From assembly GCA_002393955.1 (NCBI GenBank), contig DGSK01000057.1:1-64000 (forward strand): a stretch of DNA of 64,000 nt, in the 5' to 3' direction. Made by a program: the position numbers and the translations under genes. The first letter of the stretch is position 1. Every line of letters starts with the position of its first letter. The DNA is from Lachnospiraceae bacterium UBA4364. GTDB taxonomy: Bacteria > Bacillota > Clostridia > Lachnospirales > Lachnospiraceae. The notes below the pieces were generated by a model that was not told the DNA's origin, ran no database searches, and saw only the letters and a program-made list of their open reading frames with translations. Shown here in pieces: positions 62,626 to 64,000 of the stretch.

Positions 62626-64000
62626 TTACTCCTGCAATGCGCTCCACCCCATCTCGTGCCAGCATTCACCGGTCCCTATCTGATTGATAGAGGAATAATA
62701 CGGCATGGGAAGGGTTCCCGTAAGGGGCACATCCCCTGACAGCACATCAGCCACGGCATTTCCGCCTTCGGATCCGGGCAGATAGCATATTATGCAGGAA
62801 TCCCAGCCATCAATATAATCATTTACTATCACATTACGTCCGGCAACGATAAGCGTCAGTGTGGGCTTACCGGAAGCGGCAGCTTCCTCAATCGCCTTCT
62901 TATTACCTGACAGAGCCATATCCCCGACTATGGAAAGATCCGCTGTATCACCTGTCCACTCCGCATAGGGATACTCGCCTACACATAAAACCACCATATC
63001 GCACTCGCCTATCCTATCGGGATCGGTGATTATTTCAAAACCCTTCTCTGCGCCTGCTGCCTCAAGGGCCTCCAGTATGGAAGGATCATTTGGAAGCACG
63101 CGCTCACCGTACCCATCACTTGAACCCACCCAGAAGTAAGTCCAGCCGCCGCACATTGCACCGGTATCAGTAGCCGCAGGACCTGTCACATATACCTTCA
63201 TGCCGGACTCAATGGTCATATGTTTTCCTGCCTTTATGGGTACAAAAGATTTGGCCGCAAGCTCCCTTGCCACCTCGTGGGAACGCTCGCTTCCGAAATC
63301 ATAGGATGGTTCAAAATTCTCAATAAAAGGATCCTCAAAGAGGCCTGCTTCCATTTTTACTTTTATTATCCTGGTGACTGCATCATCAACACGCTCCTCG
63401 CTTATGGAACCTTCATTGACAGCCTCTACGATATAGCCCCTGCAGATCTCGTAATTGTCAGCCTCCATCAGCATATCAATACCTGCATTTACACAGAGTA
63501 TGACATTTTCCTTAATATTTTCGCCTGAACATTTCTCAATGGAATCCCAGTCAGACAGGATAAAGCCTTCAAAACCAAGGTCGTCCTTAAGATAACCGAT
63601 GTATTCCGCATTCTCATGCATCTTTGTGCCCCAGAGGGAAGAATGTGAGATCATTATGGACTGCACGCCGGAATTAATGAGAGCCTCATATACTGAAAGC
63701 TGCGCGTCGATTTCTTCCTGTGTCATCTCGGCATCACCGCGGTCAATTATCCTTATTGTTGAGTCGGAAAATTCACCTGTCCCATATTTTGTATAACCGC
63801 CGCCAAAGAAATGCTTGGCACAGACTACGATGCCCTCGGACATAAGACCTTCGGCATAAGCCACGGAAAGCTCTTTAATGCGCTCATTGTCATTGGAATA
63901 GCATTCATAGGTACGTCCCCATCTGGGATCCTGGGCTGCATCCACACAGGGCGAAAAATTCAACATCATTCCGGTATGAACCAGATCAGAACCTACAAGG
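62626..64000 (-). CDS. GH3-family beta-glycosidase, 5' end outside the window
   Basis: The frame continues through the window edge, so the N-terminal part is missing. The visible 458 residues begin with LVGSDLVHTGMMLNFSPCVD of the GH3 N-terminal barrel and include CAKHFFGGG, GFILSDWDS with the catalytic Asp nucleophile region, and the second GH3 domain with LIVAGRNVIVNDYIDG. Likely exo-acting beta-glucosidase or -xylosidase that releases sugars from plant glucans. Its stop leaves 99 bases before the protease gene. Confidence 0.9.
   Translation of the reverse strand, partial: LVGSDLVHTGMMLNFSPCVDAAQDPRWGRTYECYSNDNERIKELSVAYAEGLMSEGIVVCAKHFFGGGYTKYGTGEFSDSTIRIIDRGDAEMTQEEIDAQLSVYEALINSGVQSIMISHSSLWGTKMHENAEYIGYLKDDLGFEGFILSDWDSIEKCSGENIKENVILCVNAGIDMLMEADNYEICRGYIVEAVNEGSISEERVDDAVTRIIKVKMEAGLFEDPFIENFEPSYDFGSERSHEVARELAAKSFVPIKAGKHMTIESGMKVYVTGPAATDTGAMCGGWTYFWVGSSDGYGERVLPNDPSILEALEAAGAEKGFEIITDPDRIGECDMVVLCVGEYPYAEWTGDTADLSIVGDMALSGNKKAIEEAAASGKPTLTLIVAGRNVIVNDYIDGWDSCIICYLPGSEGGNAVADVLSGDVPLTGTLPMPYYSSINQIGTGECWHEMGWSALQE

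Noticed and set aside
1..64000. tRNA, rRNA or tmRNA genes
   Set aside because: No cloverleaf-like or conserved rRNA sequence was found on reading both strands.

Overview
The window reads as a chromosome segment of a low-GC Gram-positive anaerobe of the Clostridia, most likely Lachnospiraceae. The evidence is an HPr kinase/ROK glucokinase/MurB operon beside uvrC, a perfect CcpA-type cre site, strong AGGAGG ribosome sites, a double-cluster ferredoxin-flavodoxin, a 2-hydroxyacyl-CoA dehydratase activase system, and no outer-membrane or aerobic respiration genes. No rRNA, tRNA, CRISPR array or intact transposase gene was seen. Most genes lie on the minus strand.

Layout. 0.2-5 kb: flavodoxin, galE, a rhodanese-TtcA-like fusion and a lone hypE. 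5-9 kb: SulP transporter and an acyltransferase-3-like protein, tail to tail. 9-18 kb: housekeeping block murB-glk-hprK, a SGNH-like gene, uvrC and ftsH, then two small unknown membrane proteins. 18-22.5 kb: glycosyltransferase, lipoprotein, surE and a flavodoxin/ferredoxin fusion. 22.6-26.8 kb: a compact three-gene operon (CbxX-type AAA+ ATPase, RNase J-like beta-CASP hydrolase, PD-(D/E)XK-like protein) bounded by a pair of matching 28-30 bp repeats and divergent from a winged-helix regulator. This is the best candidate for an undescribed system. 27-34 kb: polysaccharide co-polymerase, XRE regulator, Lgt-like transferase, a secreted protein behind a LytTR-type site, a Rpn-type nuclease with a broken tandem copy, and a methyltransferase. 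34-41 kb: one operon for two ABC importers (polar amino acid and methionine type) whose two binding proteins are fused into one lipoprotein. It is preceded by a cysteine-rich leader peptide and four mutually complementary RNA segments, an apparent cysteine-responsive attenuator. 41-58 kb: surface-polysaccharide genes (YfhO, GT2, SGNH and MBOAT acyl transfer) around an adenylation-carrier-reductase protein and a split dehydratase-activase pair. The upstream end is driven by a near-consensus promoter carrying a cre site at its start point. 58-64 kb: a MraY-like phosphotransferase, a membrane-anchored papain-like protease and a GH3 glucosidase cut by the window edge.

Mobile and regulatory DNA. 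A 245-bp long-hairpin MITE-like element (58871-59115) has 14-bp terminal repeats CTAAAACTTCCCAC and a perfect 7-bp target duplication. A second copy is cut by the left window edge, and related ends or remnants lie near 4.6, 12.05, 27.07 and 58.37 kb, one of them forming the leader of hypE. Another hairpin-rich 230-bp element sits between the MBOAT and SGNH genes. All functional statements rest on motif reading and family knowledge; no database search was possible.
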